Shown in pieces: positions 42,026-50,675 of a stretch of 57,598 bases of DNA. The notes under the pieces were generated by a model that was not told the origin of the DNA, searched no databases, and saw nothing but the letters and a program-made list of their open reading frames with translations. How positions within the stretch are numbered: position 1 is the first letter of the stretch; each line of letters starts with the position of its first letter. The position numbers and the translations under genes are program-made. This DNA is from an uncultured Pelagibacteraceae bacterium (GTDB taxonomy: Bacteria; Pseudomonadota; Alphaproteobacteria; Pelagibacterales; Pelagibacteraceae): contig CACNFA010000005.1 in assembly GCA_902619675.1 (NCBI GenBank), positions 1 through 57,598 on the forward strand, read 5' to 3'.

Positions 42026-43507
42026 ATGAAGCTTTTTATTATTTTAGGAAATCAATTATTTAACCCAAAATATCTATCTGATTATAAAGATCACATTATT
42101 TTTATGGCAGAGGACTATGGTTTATGTACTTTTGAAAAGCATCATAAATTAAAAATTCTTCTTTTTTTGTCTTCAATGAGATCTTTCAAAGATGAGCTAA
42201 AATCAAAAAATTTTAATTTAATATATAAAGACGTAAATAAAGATTTTAAATTATCCTACGAAAAAAAATTAGAAAAGACTATTAAAGAAAAAAAGATAAG
42301 AGAAATTACCTTTTTTGAAATTGAAGACAAATTTTTTGAAAAAAGAATATTGAATTTAGGAAAAAAAAATTCACTTAAGGTTAACCAAATTAAATCTCCA
42401 ATGTTTTTAATAGAGAGACAGGAATTTAAAGATTACCTTTCTAAAAATAAACGGCCTTTCATGGCAAATTTTTATAAAATTGTAAGAACGAAAATGAATT
42501 TATTAATGAATAAAAATGGAACTCCAAAAGGAAATAAATGGAGTTTCGATGAAGAAAATAGAAAAAAACTTCCGAATACTATTAAAGTTCCTGTAATTTC
42601 TAAGGTAAAAGCAACAAAGGAAACTATTGCTCTTAAAAAATTTATAAATTCTAATTTTAAAGATCATCCAGGAAATACTGATAAATTTTGGTTTCCAACA
42701 ACACGAAAGGACGCAAGTAAGTGGCTAGATGAGTTTTTGAAAGAGAGAATAAAGCTTTTTGGGGATTATGAGGATGCTGTAACAGATAAATCAAATACTG
42801 TTTTTCATAGCGCACTAAGTCCACTTATAAACATAGGTTTAATAGCTCCAGAGGAGATTATAGAGAAGTTAAGAAAGATTGAAAATAAAATACCTATGAA
42901 TTCCCTAGAAGGTTATATTAGACAGATTATAGGTTGGAGAGAGTTTATGAGAGGAATTTACCAAAACTATGATCAACGATTAGATAATACTAATTTTTTT
43001 AATCATAAAAGAAAAATGAAAAAATCTTGGTATGACGGGAATACTGGTTTAGATCCGTTAGATTATGCAATCAATAACGCTAAAAACTACGGCTGGTCAC
43101 ATCATATAGAGAGACTAATGATATTGGCAAACATAATGAATCTTTGCGAGATAAATCCTAAACAAGTTTACAAATGGTTCATGGAAATGTTCGTAGATTC
43201 ATCTGACTGGGTAATGGCGCCAAATGTTTATGGGATGGGATTATTTAGTGACGGCGGGATATTTGCCACTAAACCTTATATTTGTGGATCTAGTTATTTT
43301 CTTAAAATGATGCATTTTAAAAAAGGTCCTTGGTGTGATGTGATGGACGGATTATATTGGAAATTTATAGATAGACATAAAAAATTCTTTTTAAAAAATC
43401 CACGTCTTGCAATGATGGTTAGAGTTTCTGAAAAAATGAATAAAGAGAGAAAAACAAGAATTTTCAAAGCTGCTAATAATTTTATAAAAGAAAACACCAA
43501 TGGTTAA
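42026..43507 (+). CDS. Photolyase-related flavoprotein of the FeS-BCP/CryPro family
   Basis: The 493-residue protein starts with the DPRP alpha/beta domain ('FIILGNQLF') and has the FAD-binding helical domain with 'GYIRQIIGWREFMRG', 'YGWSHHIERLMILANIMNL' and 'WVMAPNVYGMGLFSDGG'. These identify the bacterial (6-4) photolyase (PhrB) family that repairs UV lesions in blue light. The stretch that carries the CxxC of the [4Fe-4S] cluster in PhrB is shortened: 'KPYICGSSYFLKM' is followed at once by 'GPWCDVMDGLYW'. Three Cys remain near cluster positions, so the cluster may be absent or modified. It overlaps the DCC gene by 8 nt. Confidence 0.9.
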   Translation: MKLFIILGNQLFNPKYLSDYKDHIIFMAEDYGLCTFEKHHKLKILLFLSSMRSFKDELKSKNFNLIYKDVNKDFKLSYEKKLEKTIKEKKIREITFFEIEDKFFEKRILNLGKKNSLKVNQIKSPMFLIERQEFKDYLSKNKRPFMANFYKIVRTKMNLLMNKNGTPKGNKWSFDEENRKKLPNTIKVPVISKVKATKETIALKKFINSNFKDHPGNTDKFWFPTTRKDASKWLDEFLKERIKLFGDYEDAVTDKSNTVFHSALSPLINIGLIAPEEIIEKLRKIENKIPMNSLEGYIRQIIGWREFMRGIYQNYDQRLDNTNFFNHKRKMKKSWYDGNTGLDPLDYAINNAKNYGWSHHIERLMILANIMNLCEINPKQVYKWFMEMFVDSSDWVMAPNVYGMGLFSDGGIFATKPYICGSSYFLKMMHFKKGPWCDVMDGLYWKFIDRHKKFFLKNPRLAMMVRVSEKMNKERKTRIFKAANNFIKENTNG

Positions 43508-43859
43508 AGTTTTTTTTAACAATTCATGTAATATTTGTAGAGCTGAAATCAATCATTACAAAAAACATAGTGATAACAGTGTTGAGTGGATAGATGTAAC
43601 TAATAATGATGAAGCTCAGAAAATTACCTCAAAATCATATAAAGAGCTTTTAAGAAGAATGCATGTTATACAAGATGGTAGAGTAATTGATGGAGCAGAG
43701 TCTTTTTTAATAATTTGGAAAAATATTCCTAAATATAATTTTTTATATAAAACATTTAAGATTAAACCTTTATTTTTTATATTAAATATCTTTTATGAAA
43801 TTGCAGCTTATTTTCTTTTTATAAAAAATAAACACCAACTAAATGATAAAAAAAGCTAA
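43500..43859 (+). CDS. DCC/DUF393 thiol-disulfide oxidoreductase-like protein
   Basis: The 119-residue protein begins '[19 protein letters not shown]' with the CxxC of the DCC family and has '[19 protein letters not shown]', then a C-terminal hydrophobic helix. The family is thought to be redox active. It is coupled to the photolyase gene and overlaps the DUF2256 gene by 17 nt, a grouping common beside photolyases in marine bacteria. Confidence 0.87.
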   Translation: MVKVFFNNSCNICRAEINHYKKHSDNSVEWIDVTNNDEAQKITSKSYKELLRRMHVIQDGRVIDGAESFLIIWKNIPKYNFLYKTFKIKPLFFILNIFYEIAAYFLFIKNKHQLNDKKS

Positions 43860-43971
43860 TTTGCCAAAAAAAACTTGTCCAGTTTGTAATAAACCTTTTT
43901 CCTGGAGAAAAAAATGGAGACTAAATTGGGAGAAGGTAAAATATTGTTCAAAAAAATGTTCCTCTAAATAG
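43843..43971 (+). CDS. DUF2256 zinc-ribbon microprotein
   Basis: The 42-residue protein has '[17 protein letters not shown]' and 'KYCSKKC', giving four Cys in a CxxC...CxxxC zinc-ribbon arrangement. This is DUF2256, a tiny family almost always encoded near photolyase/cryptochrome genes. The frame is too short for usual gene finders. It ends 1 nt before the converging photolyase-like gene. Confidence 0.92.
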   Translation: MIKKANLPKKTCPVCNKPFSWRKKWRLNWEKVKYCSKKCSSK

Positions 43972-43972
43972 A

Positions 43973-45109
43973 TTATTGTAAATTAAAACTAGTTAAAATT
44001 TTTGGAATATTATTTTTAAAGTTGAAATACCCTTTATTAGAAAATTGCCAAGAAAATTTATCTTCCTCGCTCAAAATAAAATTTAATTCTAAATTTTGCT
44101 TTTTCCTTATAGTATTTAAATAAGAATAATTCTCTCCAATGCTTGGGTGAATGACATCAAAAGAGTTAATTTCACCCACCAGATTTTTAAATTTTACTTC
44201 ATCTATAATTTTTAAATCTTCAAATCGTTTTTTTTGGTCTTCAATTATTTTTGACTTATATTCTAGTACATCTTGTTCGAGCTTCAACTTTCGAGCCTCA
44301 TTACTTAGAAAAACTAAGTAAACATTTTTATATTTTTTTAAATTTTTATTTTCTAAATTTAACTCGTTCTCAAAAAGTAATAAATTTTCATTTGAATTAT
44401 CTTCTTTAATAAAACTGAGTGGATTTAATTTATATTCTCTTTTGTCTATTAAAGGTAAAGCGTTCTCATTTAATTTAATATTTTTATATTTATTTTTTGT
44501 AAACTTGCTTATATTCCATGATTGAGCGACATAGTGCTTTCCTTTAGTTTGAAGTCCAGCAACCCATCTCCAACTCAATGTGTTAGAGGCAGCATCTCCA
44601 TCAAATAAATGTTTCATAAAGAATTCTGCACCTTTTTGCCAAGGTAGATTTAAAGTAAATATCCAAATGCTAGCAAACCACATTCTTGTATGATTATGTA
44701 AATAATTATTTTCTTTAAGCTCTTTTACCCAATCATTAAAACATTCAATTTGAGTTTCACCATTGATTGCCTTTTTATAATTATCATCTTCCCTTAATTC
44801 TTTTAAATCTTCTACAAAGTCAGTCCAAACTTGAGGTCTAAGCTCTAACCAACCTTTCCAATAAACTCTCCAAAATATTTCTTGGATATATTTTTCAACT
44901 TTTTGATATGGAAACTTTGTTAAAACTGTCTTTGCAACTTCATATTCAGTTATTAATCTGTGAGAGATATAAGGTGATAAGCAAGATACATTTGATTTGT
45001 CTTTTGGCCCTAAATCAAAATTTCTTTTGAAACTATAATTTGCTAATTCACTGTTTATAAAAGCATCGAGCTGTTTTAAAGCTCCTTCTCTTGAGATTTC
45101 GAATTTCAT
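43973..45109 (-). CDS. Photolyase/cryptochrome-like protein with FAD domain at the N-terminus
   Basis: The 378-residue protein opens directly with the photolyase FAD-binding domain: 'EGALKQLDAFINSEL', 'SCLSPYISHRLIT', 'EIFWRVYWKGWLE', 'YLHNHTRMWFASIW' and 'DGDAASNTLSWRWVAGLQ'. The N-terminal antenna domain of about 130 residues is missing, and instead a roughly 150-residue tail follows the FAD domain ('NVYLVFLSNEARK', 'FDVIHPSIGENY', 'KGYFNFKNNIPK') with alternating strands and helices like that antenna domain. This implies a rearranged domain order. DNA repair or light sensing is plausible; activity is not shown. Confidence 0.82.
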   Translation of the reverse strand: MKFEISREGALKQLDAFINSELANYSFKRNFDLGPKDKSNVSCLSPYISHRLITEYEVAKTVLTKFPYQKVEKYIQEIFWRVYWKGWLELRPQVWTDFVEDLKELREDDNYKKAINGETQIECFNDWVKELKENNYLHNHTRMWFASIWIFTLNLPWQKGAEFFMKHLFDGDAASNTLSWRWVAGLQTKGKHYVAQSWNISKFTKNKYKNIKLNENALPLIDKREYKLNPLSFIKEDNSNENLLLFENELNLENKNLKKYKNVYLVFLSNEARKLKLEQDVLEYKSKIIEDQKKRFEDLKIIDEVKFKNLVGEINSFDVIHPSIGENYSYLNTIRKKQNLELNFILSEEDKFSWQFSNKGYFNFKNNIPKILTSFNLQ

Positions 45110-45309
45110 TAATCTTCGTCATCCCTCCACTCGTCAATAAAAAGTTTCCAACATGCAAAAGAGACACAAATAATTCCGACACAAAAACCCAGAAGAACAC
45201 CATTATGCTTTCCCAAATATATTGTTCCATAATGAGTGCTAAGTATTGGCGGCAAAACCAAAATAGCCCCTATAATTATATATCGAACTGCAAAAGGAGG
45301 TCTTTTCAA
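45109..45309 (-). CDS. Small two-helix membrane protein
   Basis: The 66-residue protein has two hydrophobic helices ('YIIIGAILVLPPIL' and 'GVLLGFCVGIICVSFACWKLFI') and an acidic tail. Its start overlaps the upstream stop by 4 nt (ATGA) and its stop overlaps the photolyase-like start (TAATG), so it is translated as part of that operon. Unknown function. Confidence 0.75.
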   Translation of the reverse strand: MKRPPFAVRYIIIGAILVLPPILSTHYGTIYLGKHNGVLLGFCVGIICVSFACWKLFIDEWRDDED

Positions 45310-45761
45310 ATGGAATTACCTTGATCTGTTGGCATTGAAACACCTGAGGTAAACCAGCAACTTTTACAATTTTGGTCATTACCTTTTTCAACATGCCATA
45401 AATAATAGAACTGTTTTTTTTCTTCGCTTAATACTTTTACACCGTAAACAAATTTATTTTCAGTATTCATTACTAAATCTATTTTATGAGAAAAATGATT
45501 TAAAAGAATTCTATAATGCACATCATACAGCATTATTCTAAATCGAGCGTACGGCCCAGTCATCTTTTTGTTTTCCGGATGAGCAAATAACCATGTTTGT
45601 TTTATTCCTGTGTCATTGACATCGTTATTTTTGAGAGCGTCTAATTGAATTTTAATTACATCATACGCAGACAAATTTTCTGCTGGTTTTATCATCTCAG
45701 CTTTTGCAGAGCTTATCAAACAAACAAAAAAAATTGTTATAAGTATTTTTTTCAATTCCAT
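45306..45761 (-). CDS. Exported DUF4864-like protein
   Basis: The 151-residue protein has a signal peptide (cleavage near 'AKAE', about residue 22) and a compact alpha/beta domain: 'AYDVIKIQLDALKNND', 'TWLFAHPENKK', 'ARFRIMLYD' and 'QFYYLWHVEK'. The order of helix and strands resembles DUF4864 / NTF2-like exported domains. A late 'CKSCWFTSGVS' might form a disulfide. It overlaps msrA by 10 nt; a link with periplasmic redox damage is suggested by position only. Confidence 0.65.
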   Translation of the reverse strand: MELKKILITIFFVCLISSAKAEMIKPAENLSAYDVIKIQLDALKNNDVNDTGIKQTWLFAHPENKKMTGPYARFRIMLYDVHYRILLNHFSHKIDLVMNTENKFVYGVKVLSEEKKQFYYLWHVEKGNDQNCKSCWFTSGVSMPTDQGNSI

Positions 45762-46324
45762 ATTTTTTTCAAGGTCTCTTCTCTTTTACACCCCTTTTTA
45801 TACATAAGGTATCTAATAAAGTTTTTTTCATAATAATCTTGGTGATAATCCTCAGCAGGGTAAAAAATCTCATATTTCCAAACTAATGTAACTATCTTAT
45901 TTTTAAATAGTTTTTCGATTTTTTTAAAGGATTTTTCGATAAGTTCTTTTTCTGGTTGTGTTTGAAAAAAAATTACCGATCTATAACTTTTTCCCTTATC
46001 ACAAAATTGACCCGCGGAGTCAAAAGGGTCTATATTTTTCCAATAAATATCCAAAAGTTTTTCATAATTAATTTTTTTTGAGTCATAAGTAATTTCGATG
46101 GCCTCTACATGACCAGTATCCTTATAAATTACGTCCTGATAAGTCGGGTTTTTTAAATGACCACCTGAATATCCTGAAATTGTTGATATTACTCCATCAA
46201 CTTGATCAAATGACTCCTCCATGCACCAAAAACATCCTCCAGCAAAATATGCTTTTTTTAGCTCTTGTGAATGAGCGAAAGAGCTAGTTATGCTTAATAA
46301 AACAATTATAAAATATTTTTTCAT
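45752..46324 (-). CDS. msrA: Periplasmic peptide-methionine (S)-S-oxide reductase
   Basis: The 190-residue MsrA has a signal peptide (to about 'FAHSQ'), the catalytic 'GGCFWC' with Cys 31, 'GYSGGHLKNPTY', 'GHVEAIEI' and 'AEDYHQDYY'. It reduces methionine-S-sulfoxide in proteins. Export distinguishes it from the usual cytoplasmic MsrA and suits an envelope exposed to singlet oxygen. Its electron donor may be the DCC protein or a DsbD-type system not in the window. Confidence 0.93.
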   Translation of the reverse strand: MKKYFIIVLLSITSSFAHSQELKKAYFAGGCFWCMEESFDQVDGVISTISGYSGGHLKNPTYQDVIYKDTGHVEAIEITYDSKKINYEKLLDIYWKNIDPFDSAGQFCDKGKSYRSVIFFQTQPEKELIEKSFKKIEKLFKNKIVTLVWKYEIFYPAEDYHQDYYEKNFIRYLMYKKGCKREETLKKIWN

Positions 46325-46347
46325 AAATTAATGTTATATTAAATAAA

Positions 46348-46512
46348 ATGAAAAACGATGATCATATTGTCATAGATAACTTCAACGAAACTATGGATAA
46401 TATTTGTGAAGAATGTAAAAAAGAACACGAAAGTGTGAATCAAAATTTAATTATGCACAGCTATAAAATTTGCAACAGCTGTAATCTCTCGAAGAGAATT
46501 TTTCCTATCTAA
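46348..46512 (+). CDS. 54-residue zinc-ribbon-like protein
   Basis: A frame starting MKNDDHIVID has two pairs of Cys: 'CEECKKEH' at residues 20-23 and 'CNSCNLSKR' at 42-45, 18 residues apart, as in small zinc ribbons. The end overlaps the converging Yip1 gene by 4 nt. It is too short to assign, but the Cys spacing is unlikely to be chance. Confidence 0.6.
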   Translation: MKNDDHIVIDNFNETMDNICEECKKEHESVNQNLIMHSYKICNSCNLSKRIFPI

Positions 46513-47030
46513 AATCCTTTAAATAAAATAATTATTAAAAATAAAAAAAATGCTTGTACCAACCAAGAAACGACTACAACTCCAAATGCTTTCCATAAAC
46601 TATCATAATCTAATGCAGATTTTACTGCTACTACCATACAAGCTAACATCCAGAAAGCAGATCCAACAAATGTTACTGTCATTAACTCTGGCGTTACACC
46701 AAATACTCTTATCAAGCCTGGTGCACTTGAAAAACCAATAGTCCTTAAAAGTTCACCATGATCACTTTTGGTTTTATTATCACCAAATAATTTTACACCT
46801 ACAAAATAAATAATATAAGCCCAAACGTACCAACTTAATAAGGATAAAGCGGGTGCAATTAAGAAATTAGAAGCGCCTAAATGTAAAGATCCAACACCAG
46901 CTGCCAAACTAGAAAGAACAACAACTATCCCGGCTTGAAAAGTTGCGTTTTTATCTTTTTCAACTTCCTCAAATAGGTCTATATCAATTTTAATTGCTCT
47001 AAATATTCTATTAAAAAATAAATTAATCAT
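46509..47030 (-). CDS. Yip1-domain membrane protein
   Basis: The 173-residue protein has five helices and the Yip1 pattern: an amphipathic N-terminus, 'GIVVVLSSLAAGVG', 'SWYVWAYIIYFVGVKLFG', 'TIGFSSAPGLIRV' and a final hydrophobic segment. Bacterial Yip1-like proteins have no known function. It overlaps the hisN end by 8 nt. Confidence 0.8.
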   Translation of the reverse strand: MINLFFNRIFRAIKIDIDLFEEVEKDKNATFQAGIVVVLSSLAAGVGSLHLGASNFLIAPALSLLSWYVWAYIIYFVGVKLFGDNKTKSDHGELLRTIGFSSAPGLIRVFGVTPELMTVTFVGSAFWMLACMVVAVKSALDYDSLWKAFGVVVVSWLVQAFFLFLIIILFKGF

Positions 47031-47823
47031 TTTTTTTTGTAAAAGGTTTTAATAATTTAAGAATTTTATTATGTAAAATTTTGTTAGATGTGGCCAATAT
47101 ATTTCCGCCTTTTTCAGCTGGTTCATTTTTCCAATTAGTGACGGTAGCCCCTGAGTTTTTCATAATTGGTATCAAAGGTAGTATATCATAAGGCTTCAAA
47201 TTTGCCTCAATTACAGCATCCACTTTACCCTCTGCAAGTAAACAGTAATTAAGCGCATCAAATCCAGCTAACCTAAAAGACCACCCAAATTTTTTAATAA
47301 CTTTTCTTTGTCTTTCATAACTTAGTGTACCGTGAAAATTTCCAATAATTTTTATTGTTTTTAAATTATTATTATTTGATGATCTTAAAGTTGACTTTTT
47401 ATTATTTTTATAAACATAAGATTTATCTTTATCATTAATATAATATTTATTTAATTCTGGAAAGTTAGCCAATCCTAAAAGCGATCTTTCCTGAAATGAT
47501 AAACTTATTAAATTTGACCACGTCGGTGCTCCAATAACAAATGCTCTTGTTCCATCTATTGGATCAATAGACCATTTAAAATTATTTGATGAATCTTTAT
47601 CTTTAAATTCTTCTCCAATAATTGAGTCATTAGGGAATTTTTTGTTTATTAAAGATCGAATATATTTTTCAAAAGCTTTATCAAAGTTTGTTACAGGATC
47701 AAAATTTTTTTGTGAATTTGATTTATTGTTAACTATTATACCAGATTTAGATTTTTTTTTGTAAAACGAGTTCAATTTTGATGGTAATTTTTTTAAAAAG
47801 TTGAATGATTTTTTATAATTCAT
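47023..47823 (-). CDS. hisN: Inositol monophosphatase-family phosphatase, histidinol-phosphatase type
   Basis: The start is MNYKKSF; the upstream hydrophobic 16 residues belong to the intergenic region. The 266-residue phosphatase has 'GEEFKD', 'IDPIDGTRAFVIGAPTWSN' and 'GFDALNYCLLAEGKVDAVIE'. 'TRAF...PTW' after DPIDG is typical of HisN (histidinol-phosphate phosphatase) rather than SuhB or CysQ. Other his genes are not nearby except hisI 8 kb away. Confidence 0.83.
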   Translation of the reverse strand: MNYKKSFNFLKKLPSKLNSFYKKKSKSGIIVNNKSNSQKNFDPVTNFDKAFEKYIRSLINKKFPNDSIIGEEFKDKDSSNNFKWSIDPIDGTRAFVIGAPTWSNLISLSFQERSLLGLANFPELNKYYINDKDKSYVYKNNKKSTLRSSNNNNLKTIKIIGNFHGTLSYERQRKVIKKFGWSFRLAGFDALNYCLLAEGKVDAVIEANLKPYDILPLIPIMKNSGATVTNWKNEPAEKGGNILATSNKILHNKILKLLKPFTKKND

Positions 47824-47858
47824 TATGTGTATATAACTTAATTTAAAAAAAAATATAT

Positions 47859-48329
47859 ATGAAAATATCAAAAAATTTTGAACCTCTTGTTGCTGGCGCA
47901 GCTGCCTCAGTGATTATAGGAGTATTGTCATTTTTAAGCTTTGAAACATCCACAGGTTTTTGGTTGATGTTCTCCTTTGGCTCTACAACTCTTATAGTTT
48001 TAATATTTTATGAAAGTGAATTCGCACAACCATCAAATATTTTTTTTGGACACCTTTTGGGAATAATAATAGGAATATTATTTAATGAATTCTTTGGTAT
48101 CTCATTTGTCACTCTTGGGTTATCAGTTGGAACAACTGTATCATTAATGATGTATTTAAAAAAAATACATCCACCTGCAGCAGCTAATCCTCTTATAGCT
48201 TTATTTGCTGATGTATCTTTAAATTATATTATTTTTCCTGTGTTAGTCGGTAGCGTTGTAATAATTATTTTATCAATTTTAATTAATAAATTTCTATTAA
48301 AAAGAGATTATCCAAAAAAGTGGTATTAA
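47859..48329 (+). CDS. HPP family membrane protein
   Basis: The 156-residue protein has four helices with the family's 'FSFGSTTLIVLIFYES', 'AQPSNIFFGHLLG' and 'IHPPAAANPLIAL'. HPP proteins have been linked to nitrite transport in chloroplasts; bacterial roles are unknown. It overlaps the end of the tspO gene by 4 nt. Confidence 0.85.
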   Translation: MKISKNFEPLVAGAAASVIIGVLSFLSFETSTGFWLMFSFGSTTLIVLIFYESEFAQPSNIFFGHLLGIIIGILFNEFFGISFVTLGLSVGTTVSLMMYLKKIHPPAAANPLIALFADVSLNYIIFPVLVGSVVIIILSILINKFLLKRDYPKKWY

Positions 48330-48790
48330 TTTAATAAGAATATTGCAGTATTTAAAACTAATGCATAACTAGACCAAGATATATAAGGCACCATTAAATA
48401 AAAACTAATTTTATCTTTTTTAAAATATTCTTTCATTAAAATTAATATAAAAATTAAGATTATTATAAGATTAAGTAATGCTAAACCAATTTTGTGAAAT
48501 CCAAAAAATATTATAGTCCATGTACTGTTAAAAAATATGTGCACAAAATAAATTTTAAGCAATTTAATATCAAAAGTGTTTATCCATATTTTCCAAATTG
48601 CTAGTGACATCATTAAATACAAGCTAGACCATACAGGAGCAAATACCCAACTTGGTGGATTAAAACTTGGTAATATTATTTCTGAGTACCAAGGGTCTTT
48701 AAATGTTGATGTAGCGTAGCTTCCTATAGTAGGTGCTACAAAGGTAATAAGCAATATTATGGTAAAAGAAAAATATTTATTCTTTGTCAT
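48326..48790 (-). CDS. tspO: TspO/MBR family protein
   Basis: The 154-residue five-helix protein has the TspO core 'PPSWVFAPVWSSLYLMMSLA' and the later 'NSTWTIIFFGFHKIG' and 'YISWSSYALVLN'. TspO binds porphyrins and, in phototrophic alphaproteobacteria, reports oxygen and light. It stands among photodamage genes here. It is divergent from the next SDR. Confidence 0.9.
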   Translation of the reverse strand: MTKNKYFSFTIILLITFVAPTIGSYATSTFKDPWYSEIILPSFNPPSWVFAPVWSSLYLMMSLAIWKIWINTFDIKLLKIYFVHIFFNSTWTIIFFGFHKIGLALLNLIIILIFILILMKEYFKKDKISFYLMVPYISWSSYALVLNTAIFLLN

Positions 48791-48811
48791 AATATAAGAT
48801 ATAACTAATTC

Positions 48812-49564
48812 ATGTCAGAAAATCAGAAAAAAATTTGGATCACTGGTGCCTCTAGCGGCATAGGAAAAGCAGTAGCTGAAAAATTCGCGAATGAGGGCTG
48901 GAAAGTTGCTGTTTCGGCAAGAAGAAAAGAGTTATTAGATGAATTAGCTCAAAATAAAAATATAACATCCTTCCCTTTAGATGTAACAAATCGTGACCAA
49001 GTAAATAACGTATTCAAAAGTATTCTAAATGAATTTGGTGACATAGATATATGTTTATTTTCTAGCGGAACATATGAACCAAAAGATGAACAAAATATTG
49101 ACCCCGATAAAATAAAAAATGTAATGATTGTAAATTTTTTAGGAGTCATTGATTGCGTAAAATCTGTTGAAAATTTTTTCAAAAAAAAGAAATCAGGACA
49201 TATTTCAATTGTTTCTTCCATAGCAGGATATAGGGGGCTACCTAATTCAAGTGGCTACGGACCTTCAAAAGCTGCTCTTACTAATTTTAGCGAAAGTATT
49301 TACTTTGACTTTAAAAAATTTGGAGTGAGGGTTTCAGTTGTATCACCAGGTTTCATCAAAACTCCTTTGACCGATAAAAATGAGTTTCCTATGCCATTTT
49401 TAAAGACTCCTGAATACGCTGCAGAAAAAATTTATAATGGCTTGGTGAAAGGAAATGCTTTTGAAATTCATTTCCCAAAAGGGTTAACTTTAACTTTAAA
49501 ATTTTTAAGAATATTGCCTTATAGACTTTATTTATTTTTAGTAGACAAACTTGTAAAACGATAA
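48812..49564 (+). CDS. Short-chain dehydrogenase (stress-island SDR 2)
   Basis: The 250-residue SDR has 'TGASSGIGKA', Ser in 'VSSIAGYRG' and Tyr/Lys in 'SGYGPSKAALTN'. Ser-Ser-Gly replaces the usual Asn-Asn-Ala-Gly ('CLFSSGTYE'). Its extended C-terminus ends in a hydrophobic segment 'RILPYRLYLFLVDKL', as in SDRs that act on lipids or sterols. It converges with sodB and may be part of the lipid-modification cluster. Confidence 0.85.
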   Translation: MSENQKKIWITGASSGIGKAVAEKFANEGWKVAVSARRKELLDELAQNKNITSFPLDVTNRDQVNNVFKSILNEFGDIDICLFSSGTYEPKDEQNIDPDKIKNVMIVNFLGVIDCVKSVENFFKKKKSGHISIVSSIAGYRGLPNSSGYGPSKAALTNFSESIYFDFKKFGVRVSVVSPGFIKTPLTDKNEFPMPFLKTPEYAAEKIYNGLVKGNAFEIHFPKGLTLTLKFLRILPYRLYLFLVDKLVKR

Positions 49565-50149
49565 TTAAAGAAGAGAATTAACGTATTCCCAATTAATTAA
49601 TTTATCAAAGAAATTTTCTAAGTAAGCTGGCCTTTTATTTCTATAATCTAAATAATAAGAATGCTCCCAAACATCACATCCTAATATGGGTTTCATATTA
49701 TGAATTATTGGGTTTTCAGCATTTGGTGATTTAGTTACTACAAGCTTATCATCTTTTAAAGACAACCAACACCATCCGGATCCAAACTGAGTAACCCCAG
49801 CATTGATAAATTCCTCCCTAAATTTTTCAAAACTTCCCAAATCTTGTTTAATCTTATTTTCAAGTTTGGATGGAACATTTCCTCCGCCATTAGGTTTCAT
49901 GCACTTCCAAAAAAGATTGTGATTCCAATGTTGACTTGCATTGTTAAATATTCCTGCTTTTTTTTCGTTCGATGATTTTTTAATTATATCTTCTAAAGAT
50001 AATTTTTCATAGTCAGAATCTTTTATAAAGTTATTTAGATTTGTAATATATGTTTGATGATGTTTGCCATGATGTAAATCCAAAGTTTGCTCTGACATTA
50101 TTGGAGAAAGAGCTGAATTATTGTAATCTAGTGTAGGAAGTTTAAACAT
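49565..50149 (-). CDS. sodB: Iron-type superoxide dismutase
   Basis: The 194-residue Fe/Mn SOD has metal ligands His 26 ('LDLHHGKHHQTY'), His near 77 ('NASQHWNHNLFW'), and Asp and His in 'DVWEHSYYLDYRNKR' near 157-161. Gln in 'AGVTQFGSGW' favours the iron type (in Mn enzymes the Gln sits elsewhere). It dismutates superoxide in the cytoplasm. It lies 1 nt downstream of the DUF3833 gene, so it is probably the last gene of the fatty-acid operon. Confidence 0.94.
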   Translation of the reverse strand: MFKLPTLDYNNSALSPIMSEQTLDLHHGKHHQTYITNLNNFIKDSDYEKLSLEDIIKKSSNEKKAGIFNNASQHWNHNLFWKCMKPNGGGNVPSKLENKIKQDLGSFEKFREEFINAGVTQFGSGWCWLSLKDDKLVVTKSPNAENPIIHNMKPILGCDVWEHSYYLDYRNKRPAYLENFFDKLINWEYVNSLL

Positions 50150-50150
50150 A

Positions 50151-50675
50151 TCAATCTTTTACAAACATTACTGTTAATTCTGCAACTTTAATCCCAAATT
50201 TAGTCATTGTCGCTCTGTTAATTGCAACGCGTTCATCTTGCATGAAAATCCAATCATCAAAAGTAATTTTAATATTTTTGCCTTTGACTGGCACAAGTAG
50301 TACATACTCGAATTTAAAAGCTGGGCCATATGAGTATCCTTTGGCTGTCCCAACTACGTCAGAGGCTGTTCCCTCATAGTTATGATCATCAATTTTTTTA
50401 ATAGTCCATTGACGAGTTTGTCTTTCGCCATCGCTCCAATCAAAAACTTCGTCTAAAATCAATTGTGAACCATTCCATTTTCCGTTTAGATCAGCTTTAA
50501 ATTGTCTTGTAACTTTTCCAGATCTGTTTTGTAATACTCCCCAAGCTTTAACATTACCTGATAAATAATTTTCGATGACTAGTCTTGGTTTTTGATCTTT
50601 AAAATCTGTTGGTTTCATTTTATTTGCACACCCTGTTGTTAAAATTAGTAAAAATAGTCCTATAAATTTTTTCAT
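50151..50675 (-). CDS. DUF3833 lipoprotein
   Basis: The 174-residue protein has a lipobox (LTTGC, Cys 16) and a lipocalin-like body with 'PRLVIENYLSGNVKAWGVLQ', 'FDWSDGERQTRQWTIKK' and 'FDDWIFMQDERVAINRATMTK', all typical of DUF3833. It sits in the same cluster as CFA synthase, DUF1365 and a flavoprotein, as in many proteobacteria. A lipid-carrier role is a fair inference from fold and context. Confidence 0.9.
   Translation of the reverse strand: MKKFIGLFLLILTTGCANKMKPTDFKDQKPRLVIENYLSGNVKAWGVLQNRSGKVTRQFKADLNGKWNGSQLILDEVFDWSDGERQTRQWTIKKIDDHNYEGTASDVVGTAKGYSYGPAFKFEYVLLVPVKGKNIKITFDDWIFMQDERVAINRATMTKFGIKVAELTVMFVKD

Noticed and set aside
45048-45324. Overlapping ORFs on both strands between the photolyase-like gene and the exported protein
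   Set aside because: Only the 66-codon minus-strand frame has start/stop coupling on both sides and a sensible membrane pattern.
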